Assembly: GCF_001949145.1 (NCBI RefSeq)
Contig: NW_019091360.1
Coordinates: 3,428,859-3,492,858 of the forward strand
DNA: 64,000 nucleotides
Reading direction: 5' to 3'
DNA from: Acanthaster planci
Lineage: Eukaryota > Echinodermata > Asteroidea > Valvatida > Acanthasteridae
Both the position numbers and the translations under genes were made by a program. Shown one piece after another: positions 24,407 to 39,400 of the stretch (within the stretch, counting starts at the first letter, position 1; each line of letters opens with the position of its first letter). The notes below the pieces were generated by a model that saw only the letters and a program-made list of their open reading frames with translations, did no database searches and was not told the DNA's origin.

Positions 24407-27400
24407 CTATAAAGGAAATTGAACAAAAAAGGAACTTTTCAGCATTTTATATGTCAATAACAACTGACTTGTTGATTATCTAAATAATGACAGTAGGTGA
24501 TTTTTTGTGTGTATCCCTCCAAAAGAGTGTAAAAAGCCCCAAACTGAACTTGAAAATAAAGGCTAAATGCAAAAAAGTCGCACATTTTTATCACCACCAA
24601 AGGAAATCACGTTTTACCACCCCCGCCAAAAAAACCCTTGGTTCCCTTGAGTTTAGTCAAGTCAGTTCAGATACCCATTGATGTAAGTTGATATAAGAAA
24701 TTACAGGTTGTGTCAGATTGACTAGTTTCCCGATGTTCGTAGTCTCAGACCCAGTCTGCTTTTCCTTACCTTTCGCCCAGCCTCGTCATTGTGTCTGTCC
24801 ATTATCACACGGGCCCTTGTTCGCAGCTCCTTGGAACTGATGAATTTACGGCTAAATTCAAGACCAAAGTCAACATCCTCGCTGCATCCACTCCATCGCC
24901 ACGTGCTATTTGGAATTATCTGCAAATTTGGCATGATAAGATCAACGATCAACGACTCCAACGATTAATTTCCGTATGGAAAACCGTAAGTAACCCTGTT
25001 CCCCGATTCTGTCGTCTGCAAAGTGGCTTGCCATTGAGGTTTTATGTTTTGACTGAGTGTGTCTCGTCAGAGACATCGTACATGTAGTTTGTACATTGCA
25101 GTCACAGTAGATCGATTTCTTCACCATGGTTTTTGCATGGGCAATACTTTTAACTGTACGGCTCGGCTGACTTGTGTCAAGAAATTCCCAGTGCCTGCAA
25201 AAGTCAAGGAGGGTGCCTTTTCACATAAGACCTTTGCTCAAACCCCCCACCCCAGGGCAAGTGAATGTGCAGTTTCTTCCGGTTAGACAACATTTTGTTT
25301 GAACAATATTGTGAGCGAAACGTGCAGCAACACGCACTCGTGTCCAAATGCGTCTATTTAATCACTGCCAAATTCCGCACTAGTTATGTTACAGTGACAG
25401 ATATCAGTCCATGTCCTCCTGCTTGAATGGGGCATGCCCAAAGCTTAAGAATGAACTCAACACTAGGTACCTGGTGTGGATTGTCGGCTGGTCCCTGGTG
25501 CCTAGTGTCGCAGCTGCATTGAAGGTAATCACCGCGAGAACACGCTCGGCTGACGGAGTGCGCCACGCCCGCTGAAAAGATGGCGTTAACGAAAGCTTTC
25601 TCTCTCGAACCTGCACCCAGGCAAATGAATGATACTTAAGGAGGTTAAGCTTGATTAAAGTACTCCATAATGAGGTAGTTGAGAAGCTTTCATAAATCCC
25701 TTTATTGTGAAGAAATAAAAGAAAAAACTAAGAGTGCCATCTGAATCGGTTGGCTTATTGGATGACAAGGAGGTTGACGCCGACCATTTTTCGATATCAC
25801 AAATTTGCACTGTTCTCTATTAATACCTTTTTTTTTAACAAAAGATTAAATTACATTTTGAGAAACATGCAATCGAGGAAAAGAAACAGAAACTGTGAAC
25901 TTCGGTAACATGTTAAAAGTTTCTTGAAGTCTTCCTTACCGAATTGCAAAATTTTACCGAAGACAGAATTGTCCCCCCTGATTGTTGTGCAATTCCATCG
26001 TCTGCCTCTAAACTGAAATTGGCACTCGTCGATGCCCTGTTTGGCGCCCTCTGCCACGGTCGGAACAAACTCTTCGTTCTGCTCACAGAAGCGAAGCTGT
26101 CGATTCTGGAATCCGGGGATTCGCCGGCACGGGTAGTCGAAGATCTGATCCTCAGAAAATGTGTAAGCGGTCCCAAGCGTCCTGAAATTACATCAATTGA
26201 AAACTGTGGAGATCAGTTTTAAGTCGTTGAAAAAGTTTTTTTCCCGTGGAATAAGTTTGGTATTTCGCTCGTTTCAAAATTTCCAGGGTGACGTGAACAC
26301 TAAGTATTGTGGGTAATTGCCTTACGCATGCGTAGTATGAGCCCTTATGATCGGTTAAACAAGAAATGTCCAATGAACGTCCAAAGAAATTAGTGAGTTC
26401 AAATGAAGTGTGGAATCAGCTCTAATGGTTGTGAATAATGCAGAAATTTTACCATGGTGCAGTAGATATTGAAATTTGGCTTATGATCAGTAGGCGTAAT
26501 CCAACTGTAGCCTTTTCGTCTTACCAAGTCACACCTCCAGAATCGCACCTGAAAACTTCAAACCCCGTTCCAATTTTTCAAACCCTCTACATTGTAAATA
26601 TTTCTTATTTTTGGTGGAGCCAGTCAAAGCATTGTTTGCAGAATTCAGCCTACTCACCAGCTTAAACTCATAATAGTTTTTGACAAAAATTCACGTGCCC
26701 TGTGAGAATTCTTCAGGCCTAGTGCACTTTGGCAAACCAATTTTTTTCATGAAAGGAGTTTGGTATTTTATCGCACAAATATATATCTCAAAGCACAATG
26801 CAAACGGCCTTTGATGTACACCGCAATTTTATGGTTTCACAGTCTTGGGTTCGTGAACTCGATGTGTGTGCAACGGGAAAAATGGATGTAAAATGTGCGT
26901 TAAATATGAAGAACCGTGGGATTCAACTTTCTGTTAAATTAATTGCATAGTTTTGCCGACGATATTGCAAAATTAACGCCTATACTCACGCAACTGATTA
27001 CTTTAGATTAAAGACAAAAGAGGAACGAGCTTAATTCGACAACTGATACCTTCGTTTATTAGGCCTTTTTTTCAGAAAAATAAGGTGTGGGATTTGCTGA
27101 TTTTTTTCGTGTTCAAAGCGCTGTGAACTTTTAAATGTCTTTGCTTAAATAAAATGTGGGAGTTTGAAAAGAGCTGTACGGTTCACGCGTCGCCAAGAGG
27201 TATGCGAATGGCGCCATCTATTGCCCTGCTATCTTAGCTTTCGTTTTTATAAGCAATTCGCCGCACGATCCAGTTCCAAGCACCTCCGTTAAAACCACCA
27301 CTCGTCCCTAGCAACCATCCGCTCTTTGTAAAAAAGCAAAAAGTTGATTAAATCTGAGAAGTTCCCACCACGAAACATCACCCCGGGGAAAAACTATCAA

Positions 27401-30400
27401 TCTTTGCCATCTTTGGGGCGAAATCCGGGCATAATCGCGTTATTATGAAAGACCAGGGTGCCTATATTCCTCCAAATCAAGGGCCACTTTTATTGGGTAA
27501 AAGGATTGAGGGAAATGGCACCTCAGTGGGCAATTGATAGGGTATCTTTATTGAGCATTATTGAGGACTGACCCCATCAAAGTATATGCCCCGGCTTTTT
27601 CTCTGTTTTTTTTTTATTTTTTTTATCGTGACTACATTGACGGAAAACTCTACACTGGCTGTTATTACACGTCCAACTTTCCGAAGTGTTGGATTAAATT
27701 CACTCTTACCGAATACCGATTTACTGCAAATAGATGTCAGTTTTAATTAAGAAGGAAGGGATCCGTTTGTACATAAAAAGTAACAGGAAGCTGGACTTTC
27801 TGAAATTGGGTATCGATTAAAACATAATTATGTAAGTGTTGGAGAAGCATCAACGTTTAGACCCTGAAGACAGTGCATTTCTCACGGCTGTCGTAGATCA
27901 AAGAAGTTGATCTACACATGTGAAAATCACTTGTGAAAAGTTTACAGTCAAAACAGCTTAAAATGATTGGTGTCATTGTGGTTCAATTTTGTTATTTTCG
28001 TAACGACATGACATTTGGAGGCGTATTTTGCAATGTAACAAATGCAAAGTAAATATTGGGACTCGGCTAATAGACCAGTTAGAGGGGTCATTTTGATATG
28101 AATAACATTCTTGCCTTGACAGCCAATTCGTCACAGGGATTGATACTGTGGCATGTACGTGTACGTTCACCTCCGGGCTGACTCTAAATGCTGAACAATC
28201 AGAGCGACCTTCTGCTGATGTGCCAAGAGAATTGAACTTTCGAAAGTCGCCAATTAAAATGAGGTTATCCTCGCAACTTCTTGTACCCTTTTATTGTCCT
28301 AAATCTAACCCTGAGGCCTTAACCTTCAAAGGTGCTAATGAAATCGGACAGATTCTTAAAAGTAAAGATACATGAACTCAGAACAACAAGGCCAATTATT
28401 CTGGGCGAGAATACATGTTCAGGAAGCCTTAACTCTCCTCAAAAGATGTTGTTCTAAAAACATTTTCGTACATTCAAAACCAGCGATTTCTAAAATATTT
28501 AAACTTTTGGCAGGAAGTATGGTGGATGAAAATTTATACAGAAACAAACAGGGCGTTAAACCCGTGTCTGATATGCACAACGACTTTCATTACAGGTAGG
28601 GTATTCTAGTCCAAATCTTTTAACTGTTACCCATCATGGCCTGGTTTGTTCTCTGACCTTGTTACATGTATTTTAATTAACAGACATTTCAACTCTTCAA
28701 ACGGCCTTGCTTTAAACCTGCGGGGCCGGGTTTCTAAATACGGGATCATGTCACCCCTTTCTTCATCGTCACAAGAGCATGGCGTGTATCTGCCCTGTTA
28801 CAACAAAAGGCGTCAAGTGACGCATGTCCTTCGTGGCAATGCGACATCGTCTGCCGGTGAACAATGAAATTTGTAACAGTGGGGTGTCGTTTTATGTTCA
28901 GTGACTATGTCGTGTGATACATATACCACTGCGGCAAATGAAAAAAATTAGACTTGTTCAGGTGTGAGTCAAGGAAAGGTTGATAAGCCAAGTACATGTA
29001 GCAGCGCGGAAGTCACCTAGAAGTACTCCTCCTTTGTTTACTTTCTTGTGAATTTATTCCAAAGAAATAGTGACTGGATGCTCATCGAAGCTGATTACTT
29101 TGCGGCTTCGTCAGTGTAATCTTGCAAATCTTCATGTTTCCTGCCTGTCTTAGGACGAAAAGTTCAAGCAAAATTTTCCAGCCTCGTATCTCCCCTGTTT
29201 ATATCACAACCACGCGCCCCCGGTTATACGTTTTCGGCGAACTTCCAGTCTCGTCAAAAGATACCGTACTTGAAAAGTCAGAAAGGGCGTCGTTCTGAGC
29301 CTACTTAAAAACCGATTAGTTTCAATCCCTGGAGAGCACTTCTGTTTCAAGTCCATTGATGGAAACAATTCCTCGATTTCAGTGCAATTATTTCGAAGGC
29401 CATCGGAGATATGCAGGAATGGTTTATAAAGACCGCAGATTACCTGGATGTATTTTGAGATCCATGTAAATCAAAGTACTGAATAAAAACCCTTCACTGC
29501 ACTGAAATGGTATTTTTTTTACAGGGCACAGTGTCCATTGTCATTGTCAAAGGTCATTGTTAAGCCTGTTGCAGTTGATGAAAACAACAAGGTTTTCGTC
29601 TGCATAGCTATCCCTTGACGAAATTCTATGAACCCTGTCAAAGGGGATGACGAATATTTCACTCTTTTTCCCTGTTTTGTTTCCATCTTCAAACAGTAAA
29701 AATAACTCACTTGGCAGATTTCTGGACGCGCAAAAATATGCCATTAATAATCAGCTTAAGGTGAAAACACACGCAGTGTTTCAAATTTACAACTTTGACA
29801 CTGTTGGTATGATTGGTCATGGGAATGAATTAGCCATCATTAGTTTGACCTTTCAAGAAGACAAGCTGATGTTGTTTATCAAATACACGTGTGAATTTAC
29901 GCGCTTTTTCGATTGGGAACAATTTAATCTCTTTCTGACCAAGTTTATTTGCGGTTTGGCACGGTGTCAGCGAAAGGAGCGAACAAACCTTCCTAAAAGA
30001 GTGGTTTATTACAGTAATTACAAACAGGTGTCGATTCGAGATGCACAGTTAGCTGCAGTTAATTTTGATAAGGAAATAGAGAAATGAAACGGCGAGGAGT
30101 GTGACGTCACAAACAGTACATGTCCGTAACCATCACCATGGAAACTATTTACAAAACAACAACATTTTCGTCTTGAAACCGCAATAACCCCTGACATTGT
30201 GTGTACTTATCCCCTTTCGGTATTTCAAATGACTTAGAGAAGCTAATCGGTGAATTCCTCCAGGCAAGTTTCAATGAATCGGGAATCATACTCGATTTAA
30301 CCCGGAAAAGGCTGCTCAGTCTGCTTCAGGACCTGATCCCATTTTCCAGCTTTTCCACTTCAATCGAAGAGTTTAAAATAATGACTTGCAGCGCGGGCCG

Positions 30401-33400
30401 AGAGGAGAATGAGTTGTTTCTTTGGTTGCAGGTCTTAGCTGGTTGGTGAAAAGCTAAGAGCGTTTGGTGGCGGGACTTCCAATCACATCAAATTCACATC
30501 GACTGATGGAAAGTAACACACGAACAACGAGTTTTTGACAGGTCGGCCCCCGACCATCCACCTTCGCGAACATCGCCCCCTTCACTTTTGTGTCTTCAAG
30601 GATACCAAAGAGACTAGCAGAGAGTATCACTATACCCAAACGGATCAAATACACGACCAAGAGGGGGAACAGTAAGGCTCCTTTGTCCCCCGTGGGATTA
30701 CGAAAACTACAGCCCTCAAAATTAGAGACGTCTGAAATATCCAATCTTGGCTCGGGGCGAAAAGTTGATTTCGCCTTTTCGGCAAATGGCAACGTAAGCC
30801 GTAGCCAATAGATACGTGTCAACAGTAGTTGTCCATCACAAAAAGAGGCACTGGAAGGCTTAAAGTTAGCAATTTGTCCGGTTTCTTACCAGTGGAAGGA
30901 CCATTTAATAGCTTCTGTCGTGGGTCGTGACACCCGTGGCAAAAAAATTATGTCTTTTACGGCATTGCCACTGTTTCTAAAGCATTTGAGCAGAACGGGG
31001 ACCATGCTTTGCTAAACTTCGAGTGAAAAATTTCCCATGTTGCCATGAACGGCAAAAACAGGTCTCAGAATACCGGCAGAGGGGATGCCTGTAGTCAACC
31101 GAGACTAACAGTAAATCGGCGGGCAGACTTCTTGCTCTGCTTTTTTTTTTTTTTAGCTCAGCCTGGCTTCTCAGCCGGGTCTGATCGGTATTCCCCAAGG
31201 GTTTACCCTCGGTTTGTCCTGCAAGAAAACACCCTGGTGGGATCAAGCCTGTAGTTTCATGCAGCAAGCATCAATGTTGTTACTCTTTGACTATATTTAG
31301 AGTTACCCTCCCATGGGAGGTGCACAAACTGAAGTGGTGAGCCTGGCGATTAATCTATAAAAAGCGCTTCGTCAGTGTTCCATTGTGAGATGGAGGAACG
31401 AAGGGTTCAGCACGGCCACAAGTTTTGTAGACTCTAACTTGTACCAAAGGGACGTGTTAGGGACACCCATTTTGTTGAACAAAAGCAGACCCTAGAACAA
31501 AGCATATCGCGTGTCGTGCGTAACACCGGTAGCCATGTTGTGACACCTGAACTAAGTGCGCGTAAGACGGAAGCAGCTGCTCCGAGAGAAGATATTGTTG
31601 ACGCTTCGAGTTCGCGTGCCAGATGGTGACAACTGTAGGTAACTTCAGGAAGACTTAATTTAATACCGAATATATAAGTTCTCTTGCATGAATAAAGCAA
31701 GGTTAGGACATGCAGAGTTGTAACAGTCTACGTCGCATTGGATTGCCTACGTTCAACAGAAGGTATCTACATCATTTTAGCCTTACAAACCTGTCGTTTT
31801 CTGGTAAATTAGCTGACCATACTGGAACGTGACAGACATTCCTTTTACTAGCTCAGGAACCAAGGTGGGAAAGTTTGCTCCTTTCATCGACCCAAAAAAG
31901 GCGCCGGGAGTGCAAGAATTCCACAATGGCTAGTGTTGTTGTCAGCGTATAGAGGCCTTGACCAAAAACTTCCCAGTGCTGATCGCTGGAACCTTCTGCC
32001 TGCCACTTGCAAAAACCATTTTGTCGACTGCTCCGGCTGATTAATGACCATGCTGACAGTGACTGACAACTACAAGATCCCGTATTTATTAAATATTTTC
32101 CAACAAAGTCACAACTGCTTTTCGAATTGACTTCTTATGTGCCGGGAGTTATGCCGACGAGTTCGCCACATTGCGTGTAGTCTTGACCCCAGACCCAAGT
32201 GCTTATTTCTGGATTGTGTCTCCGAGATGAAGATGACACATAGCACTGATTCAGTATGTGTTCTTGAGTTTGGAATCTGATGTTCAGCTTTATACCAATC
32301 GACTGCTGGTGTATAAAAGTTTAATGCTTTACACGCACAAAACAAAATTGAGTACATGAGTCAAGGCGGAATGACATGTGCATACATACACACCATATGT
32401 TTTGGAGTGCAACATCCCTACAAAGTATTAGGCCTATTGAGTCTCCTCCTTCCTATTCGTTTTAATATCTTGGATTTTTGCCATAAATGATCCCCTTCTG
32501 CATCCGTCCCGGTATTTCAAATATTCAGAAGTTTCGAAAATCGATACGAATGAGCAACGTGACCCCGAAAAGCTGCTAATCCCGGGGATACGAGGTTGAG
32601 TGACATGTGGGAGCCTGTTGAGATTACACCAGGATATCAGCGTGTTGTTTGTTTGACGGTGAGCTTTATACACTCGCTGTTCCGAAAATTAGCTTGAAGC
32701 TGGAACGCCGGTTACGGGTGTCAGGTTAAGTGGATTAAACGCATGATTGTAGTAATTGCATGGAATGCTTTGACTAAAAACGGTTCTGAGTTATGGGGAC
32801 CGAGGCAACCGGATGTCGGTCGAAAGGGAAATGCATTTAAAATGTGATCTCGGTGGAGCGTAAAGATTGAAATCGTTGCCGAGGAGACAAGATGTCTTTC
32901 GGTCCAATCAATAAGTGTCCTTGAAGTTGCTGAGGGGATGGTATAATTATTTAATAACTGAAAAATGCATCTGTTACTTTGGTCGGAAGATTCCCTAGAA
33001 GCGGTTAACGTATTCACAAGATATACTACAACAGCCAGAACATGAACCATCTTTGAAACTTTGTAATCATTTCAGTCTTCGACGGATTTTTCCACATTGC
33101 CAGTTGTTTGTTTGTTTGTTGTTTCCTTGCTAACGCCAGCATTATTTCGATGTCTATCTGAACAAGATTTTGCTTGCAACTCCGTAAACTGCAGCAATAT
33201 TTTCACAAATCGATTGTCTCCTTGTGCCGCACAAGAAGTCTATTGTTGTTGCTGTCAGCAGGTGAAATTTATCTAATAAAAAGAGCAGACGAACCATCCC
33301 TTGTTGATTTTACTATAAACGATCGAATATTTGACAAGACGTTTGTCCATTATCGTTGAAACCCCGACAAATGGAGCGTCCGGACTGAGAAAGAATTGCA

Positions 33401-36400
33401 AGGGATTTTAAAATAACAACGTCATGACAAAAGCTCTTGCCCTCGCGCCAGTACGTACGGGGGGACCACGTCCACTCGTTAAATCGATCCAGGAAAGATC
33501 ATTGGGCCCCATTATTTATGCATGTTACTTATCAAAACTTCACCCGTGTCATTTTCACTCGGTGTGCCCCGAAGAATAAGGCCGGCTGGTCATAATGTGA
33601 TGCCGGCCTTGAAGGAGAGTCCAGCGGGTTGAATGACCGCTGAAATTCACATGTTCACTCTAAGGGCATGCCCACTTGTGTCCACACTTAATAAGTCTCT
33701 GTTAAAACATGGGAGTTGAACACGCACTTTTATGCCTATAGTTACGGACTGTTTTAATTTCTAGAAACTTTACATACCTTGGCCAAACTTGCGCATATCG
33801 CAAGTATGGCTAAAATTAGAAGACAAAGTAAAGAAAATTGTGTGCTACATGCTTTATCAGTCGCAATAAATTAGCAGGAGTTTGCACAAAGATGGAAAAG
33901 AATTAAAATGGGTGCATTTCTTGATTTAAATTATTGAAAGGGTTCTTGCACTTTTTCTGTTATTCTCTTCGAAGGAAATCCAGATCAATAAGGAAGATTG
34001 TAGCTTTGCATTACACCAGTGGATCGAATCACAAATGTCTAAACTACTCCGCAAAGGTTGAATTCCAGATGCAGGCATTTTATTCAAAAGTGTAGTTTAA
34101 TGAACTCATCACTCAAATAGTTTCTTCTTGATCATACATCACGGAAAATTAAACAAACACATCAATTTCAGTCGTCTGTTGCAGTGTTCCCTTACAACAA
34201 TCGCCACACCTTGAAGTTGCACCGCGTCTTTGTGCAGCTCGGCGCCTTGTGGCGACGCCGTTAAAAAGCGACTTTTGTCGGTGTGTAATTGAGAAGCGAC
34301 GTGGGTAGCTCGGCCCTTTTACCGTCGCGTGAATCTGTTGATTTTTTATGGATTAATTTGCGGCTCTTTTCATATCGACTCTCGGCCGGGAATGACATGC
34401 GAACGGCTGGGGTTAACTTGACGTTTGGATGGTCTCCTTGAACAAAAAGTCGTTAACGCAACGGCGTTCACACCAAAAACATTTTTCTCTGATCAGTTAT
34501 GATAGCTAAGTGTCGACGTATTGGCGCCTGTTGTGCAGTGCGTTAAAATTGCCCAGAGGCAACATAAAGGCTTTTAAATTTTTTGTCTTTGTCGGTTTGA
34601 TGAGATGGGTAACAGGGATGTAGACCAAATTACGGAAAAATTCGTTTATGAAAAAGTTTGAAACTTCGAGTAAATCTCAGACTTTTTCTTTGCGACACTC
34701 ATGGGAAATGTACCAACAAGTCCTTCTGTATTTTGTAGTCTGCACGTATTTTGTAGTCTAATGCCAATTTCATGATAAAAGTTGCAGGCCTGTTGTTTCA
34801 TTTACTTAGAAAAGAGTCAGGCGACTTGAAAAAAAATACATAAAGGGAGTTTGAATAGCTTGATTTGGAACCATGTACTTGTCTAACCTTAACCAACTTT
34901 TCTGAATCGACAACCTTGCAAAGGTTGGTCGTTGTGCTTCTCGACAATTCACAACTGTCGGCAACGGGTAATTTAACACCAAATTTATCACTTCCTTGCT
35001 TTTGTGTATCTTTGGCGACAGCCGGATGAACCAAATTCACGTGCAAAGGGAAGTAAACAACATTTTAAAAGTCCTTGGCATGACTATCATTCGTCATATT
35101 CTGTTTCAATGACATGAGAGTAAGACATCGAAGTTACCCGGTACAGAGCGTGAGCGTCGGGGAGGCTGAGTGATTCTGCAAGATTTGTGGCTGTTCCGCT
35201 TAGCGCCAAATTGACAAACCACAAAGTGACAGTTGTCATTAGTTGTTTGTAGGATCCTCTGACCAAACAGGCAGACAATGCTATCCTCATTCACAGACCA
35301 CGCCCCATAAAGTGCACGGGATGAACCCTCAGCTGAGACAAACAAACCCGCAAAGCCGCGCCATCCCACTAAAACGTCCCATGAGAAATGAGCTCTTCAC
35401 ACTCGCCGACGTCCAGCCTGTTCACTCTCCGCTTGTCTTCCTTGAAAATCGTTTAATCCCATGCTCGGTTCGACAAACGCTTTTCTTCGCTCTGTTGCTT
35501 AATGCGGCTGAGAAAGAGAAACAGTTTGCTTTGTATTTTTGTAAGTTTAATGGAAAGTGGTTGGCAAGAGGCTCACGAATTGGGTGGTATATACTGTCTC
35601 AGAGTTCGCCGAAAGTTGTAACAGTAACGTAACAAAAGTAAGCACGAATGCATGACAGTGTCAATCGGCTATTATGGGACATCGTTATTCCAAGGCTTTC
35701 TGCGAACCCTTGAATCTCGCGAAACTTCGTGATGCATATAACTTGCAGTATCAAAGGACTTTAAATTGAAATCAGACAGAATAAAATGACTTGTAGCTCA
35801 ACGTTGTTTCGCGGGTCTGAAAGCAAGCTAAATTTTTGTTATAGCTCGAAGAAAAAACAATCGAAAAGATCTCCATTTTTTGGTGGCTACTTTCTTACAA
35901 AGAAAGAACATGTATCATTTGACGTTGTTACATGTACTTCGTTCAGGTAGAATACAAATTTATTCATTTTTGTGGTTTTTTTTACCGAGATGCCTTTCTC
36001 ACATCAAATAAGCGAAGTTTGACAGCCGAACAAAGCCGCGGTCCAGTCGAATGACAGATGACTTAGGTTCCGATCCGACAAAAGGGAAATTACTCGCGCC
36101 TATACCCGCCTCGGTCTGCCCACAAATCAACACTTTTTTTTCATGGATTTCCTCGAAAGTGGGATGCTCTCTTCTTCGGTTGTCAGTGCTGTTGTCTTCC
36201 AAAATCTTCTGCGTGATCGATTCGAATCATTCGTATCTTTGTGGTGAACAGGGGGGACACAGAGAGCGAGCAGACGGCTGTAACTCGGGGATCATGTTAG
36301 GCAACTTGTGCATACAACTTGTTTGCAATCGGAGAGACTGCCGTAATATAAAAAAAAGTCATTGTGTTTAACATACTTTATTTCTTTCTACTGCTTGTAG

Positions 36401-39400
36401 CTTCTCTGTGAGCTTTCCAACTTTTCAAAATAAAGGCAGTAATATTACCGTCAGCATGTCTTTGCGGCAACATTCTCAACGGTAAAAAAAGTTCCTGTAC
36501 AGTATGAAGGAGAACATAGCTTCGCGCTTTCTTACACGGAGCGCCTGTTGTGCGTGTGCCATCCACCAGTGTCTAGTTAGGTACAGAAACATGACTCATT
36601 GGAAATGTCTCACAGACGATGACAATTTGACAAATTTGTTGCGATATGTAATTCCCCATATTATTGAAGAGTTATGAAAAAGTAGCAAGAACGTCTGGAA
36701 GCTCAATTACACGACCACCGTGTCCGCAGTTCAACATGCCCGTGGGCCCGGGGTAGGCCTACTTCCTCATTCCACTATCTGACTTTTATCGCTTCAAAAT
36801 GAGCGAAGTGCATGTAGATTTTCCTGACACAACGCGCTGACTGCCTTCTCTGGTTTCCTCGACCCAGAGCTAACAGCGTAAGTTCTCCCCTTTCCAGCAA
36901 GTCAGGCAAGAATAAAAACCAATTCCAGAGGGAAAATAGAGCGAAAGGGATAATCTGCAGATTTCAACAACCATTTCAAAGGCTCGCTGAATGGCTTGCC
37001 GCCGGATCCAAAACTTTCTCCCCACAAGAATAATAATAAAAACTCCTCGCACGACAGTAATAACAATCGTGGTTTGGCAGAATACGGGGGTTTGGTGGTT
37101 GTGGGGTGACACTGAAGTTCGCTTTTTTTACGGACTCCTTCACTTGTGAATGAGTAAGAAATTGAACCCCGCGGTGGGTGTACGGCAGCCGCTTTGAAAC
37201 CGGGCGAGTTTTTGTTGAGCTTGATAGCATTTTTCTCACATTCCAAACAAAAAATCGCAGCTGCGGGAAGCCAGATTTGCGAATTATGGTGGTTTTCATA
37301 TACCGACGGGCATTGTAGCAACAACATCCGTGCGGCTGTGCTCCATGCATGCAACCATGGTGTAACCTATGTCTCTGTGTTTCGCAATATCACGATTGCA
37401 TATTTAATAGTACAGCTGATTTTTTTTCTGAGCAGGCCTGTGGTCATCGAACAGCTGACGAACTTTTTTTCGCAACAGTCAGCGATGACAGACATCCTAT
37501 CGCGCAAGACTATTAACCGATTCGTGATGTGGCAGTTTTTAATGATGCGATCTTGGAATCTACATCATCACCGTCAACAGTAGACCGAGCAATTGCTTTT
37601 TCGGCTAAAACCTGTTTGTGGCTGAGTGACGCGACAAGACTCTACTGAAGCCTGTGCCAACCCATGACCCGCCGCGCTCTGTGTTTGCGTCGTTCCGTGA
37701 ACTTCAGAGGTCAAACCATTTCAGACTTAACATGTTTAAGCCTTATGGTTTCTCAGTATATTCGCGTCTCTTTCCCCTTGGTGTTGAGAGGGGTAAATGA
37801 TTATGTACACCATGCATGACTGCCACGTGAACTTGGTACACCACAAAGAACGTCGGTGTTACAAAATGAAATAAGGACACAAAATAAAATGAACACTTGG
37901 CCTCATATTACTCATGTAGATCGATGGCACCGTTGACAAGCAAACTAATCATGATTATACAAAGGCATTTGAAAAATGTCCATGGCTTTCCCGCTGTCTT
38001 GTCTACACTTTGGGGTTGAACTGCAGCACAGACTGTGTGGATCGACACCAGCCTCTCTCTGCCTTCACGCCTTGTAGCCCGGCTTTGTGCTGTCTTCATC
38101 CCCCGCAGGGGCAGAATGTGGATGGGGATTATGGATACAAAGTTTCCGTGCGGGTTGCCCTTTGCAAACTAATGAAATCACTTTTTTTCGAGGACCATTG
38201 TATCGTCACGTAAAAACTGTCGGCCATGACCCTATCGGTTGGAGACCCAAAACTGAATTTTTTTTTTCGAGAATGGCACACAATGCGTGCGTGTGGCGTA
38301 AAGGGCCACTGCGCTGTTCGTCTGATAAACAACGCTTGTGCGATTAGTACGACTTGCAATATTTTGGGCAAAGAAATCGTGTGGACAGTATTCTGAAACA
38401 GTCGAAATAACATCTTGCGAAATGCAAGATTTGCAACCAAACATTTACAAACATACCAGATGACATCAAGACTCGAGGCGAAATGCCAGTTTCTGAACAA
38501 ATATTAGGCTTTTTCGAAGTATGGTTTATCGATTCTGACCGTAATTTATTCAAGTTTACTTATATTCTGAAACTATTTCGGAATGAGATGAGCTTCTGGT
38601 TTTCATTTCAATTTTTAGTTCCATTATCCTCTAACTGAAATCAGTCCAACTGAAGATTTGTGTAGGGTGTGAAGGTAATACAGGCATTTCAACGGACGTG
38701 GACAGGACAAATTCAAAAACAGGGTCGGACCCACCCCCAAAACTTGGTTTAAAATATTGAACTCTGAACTTTTGCAGAATACAAAATGATAGTAAAGCTG
38801 AGTGTGGAAATTGTTAATGAACACATATTTAAAACTTCGTCACGATATCAATGATTCTCAACACCATCTGTAGCTCGTCTGTCGAGAGATAACCTTTGAC
38901 CCCAAAGTGTGCAGAAAAAAACAACTTTATCCCACCTCAATAATATTAATTTGATTATCGCGCCGGCTCAAACAATCCCATGAAGTCGGTGATGATTGGA
39001 ATACCAGCCGGAACGGAATAGTTCAGTCAACTTTGGTGGTTTGACAAACAGTCGTCGTACTGTTATGTGTACCTCGAGAAATCCCAAATCGCTGGTAAGT
39101 TGTGCCTTTGTGGACCCTGCACAATTCCAGTCAGTTCCTGGGGGTATGGTGTATGTTAATGTCAGCATTTATCGCATCCCCTCGGCGACACTTGTTATTT
39201 TTGCATTACATAAAGGAAATATCAAACATCGTAAAATATGACTTATACGAGAAGAGCGTGACAGGTGATGATGAATATTCCCTCTCGTGAAAATAGCATT
39301 GATACAACTAAGATCTTTTGTTAGATGCAGGTTACTAGCCGGTTGGGCCGGAACTTGTGCGTGAAAAGCAAAAAGTCTGGTTCAGTATTTATTGCAGGTC

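Noticed and set aside
29647-30087. 146-codon plus-strand frame in wnt3 intron 1
   Set aside because: By rough estimate about one frame this long is expected by chance in 64 kb of six-frame sequence at this composition. No domain, splice support or codon pattern stands out.
36902-37354. 150-codon minus-strand frame in wnt3 intron 1
   Set aside because: Overlapping frames on both strands are similarly long and none resembles a protein; treated as chance.
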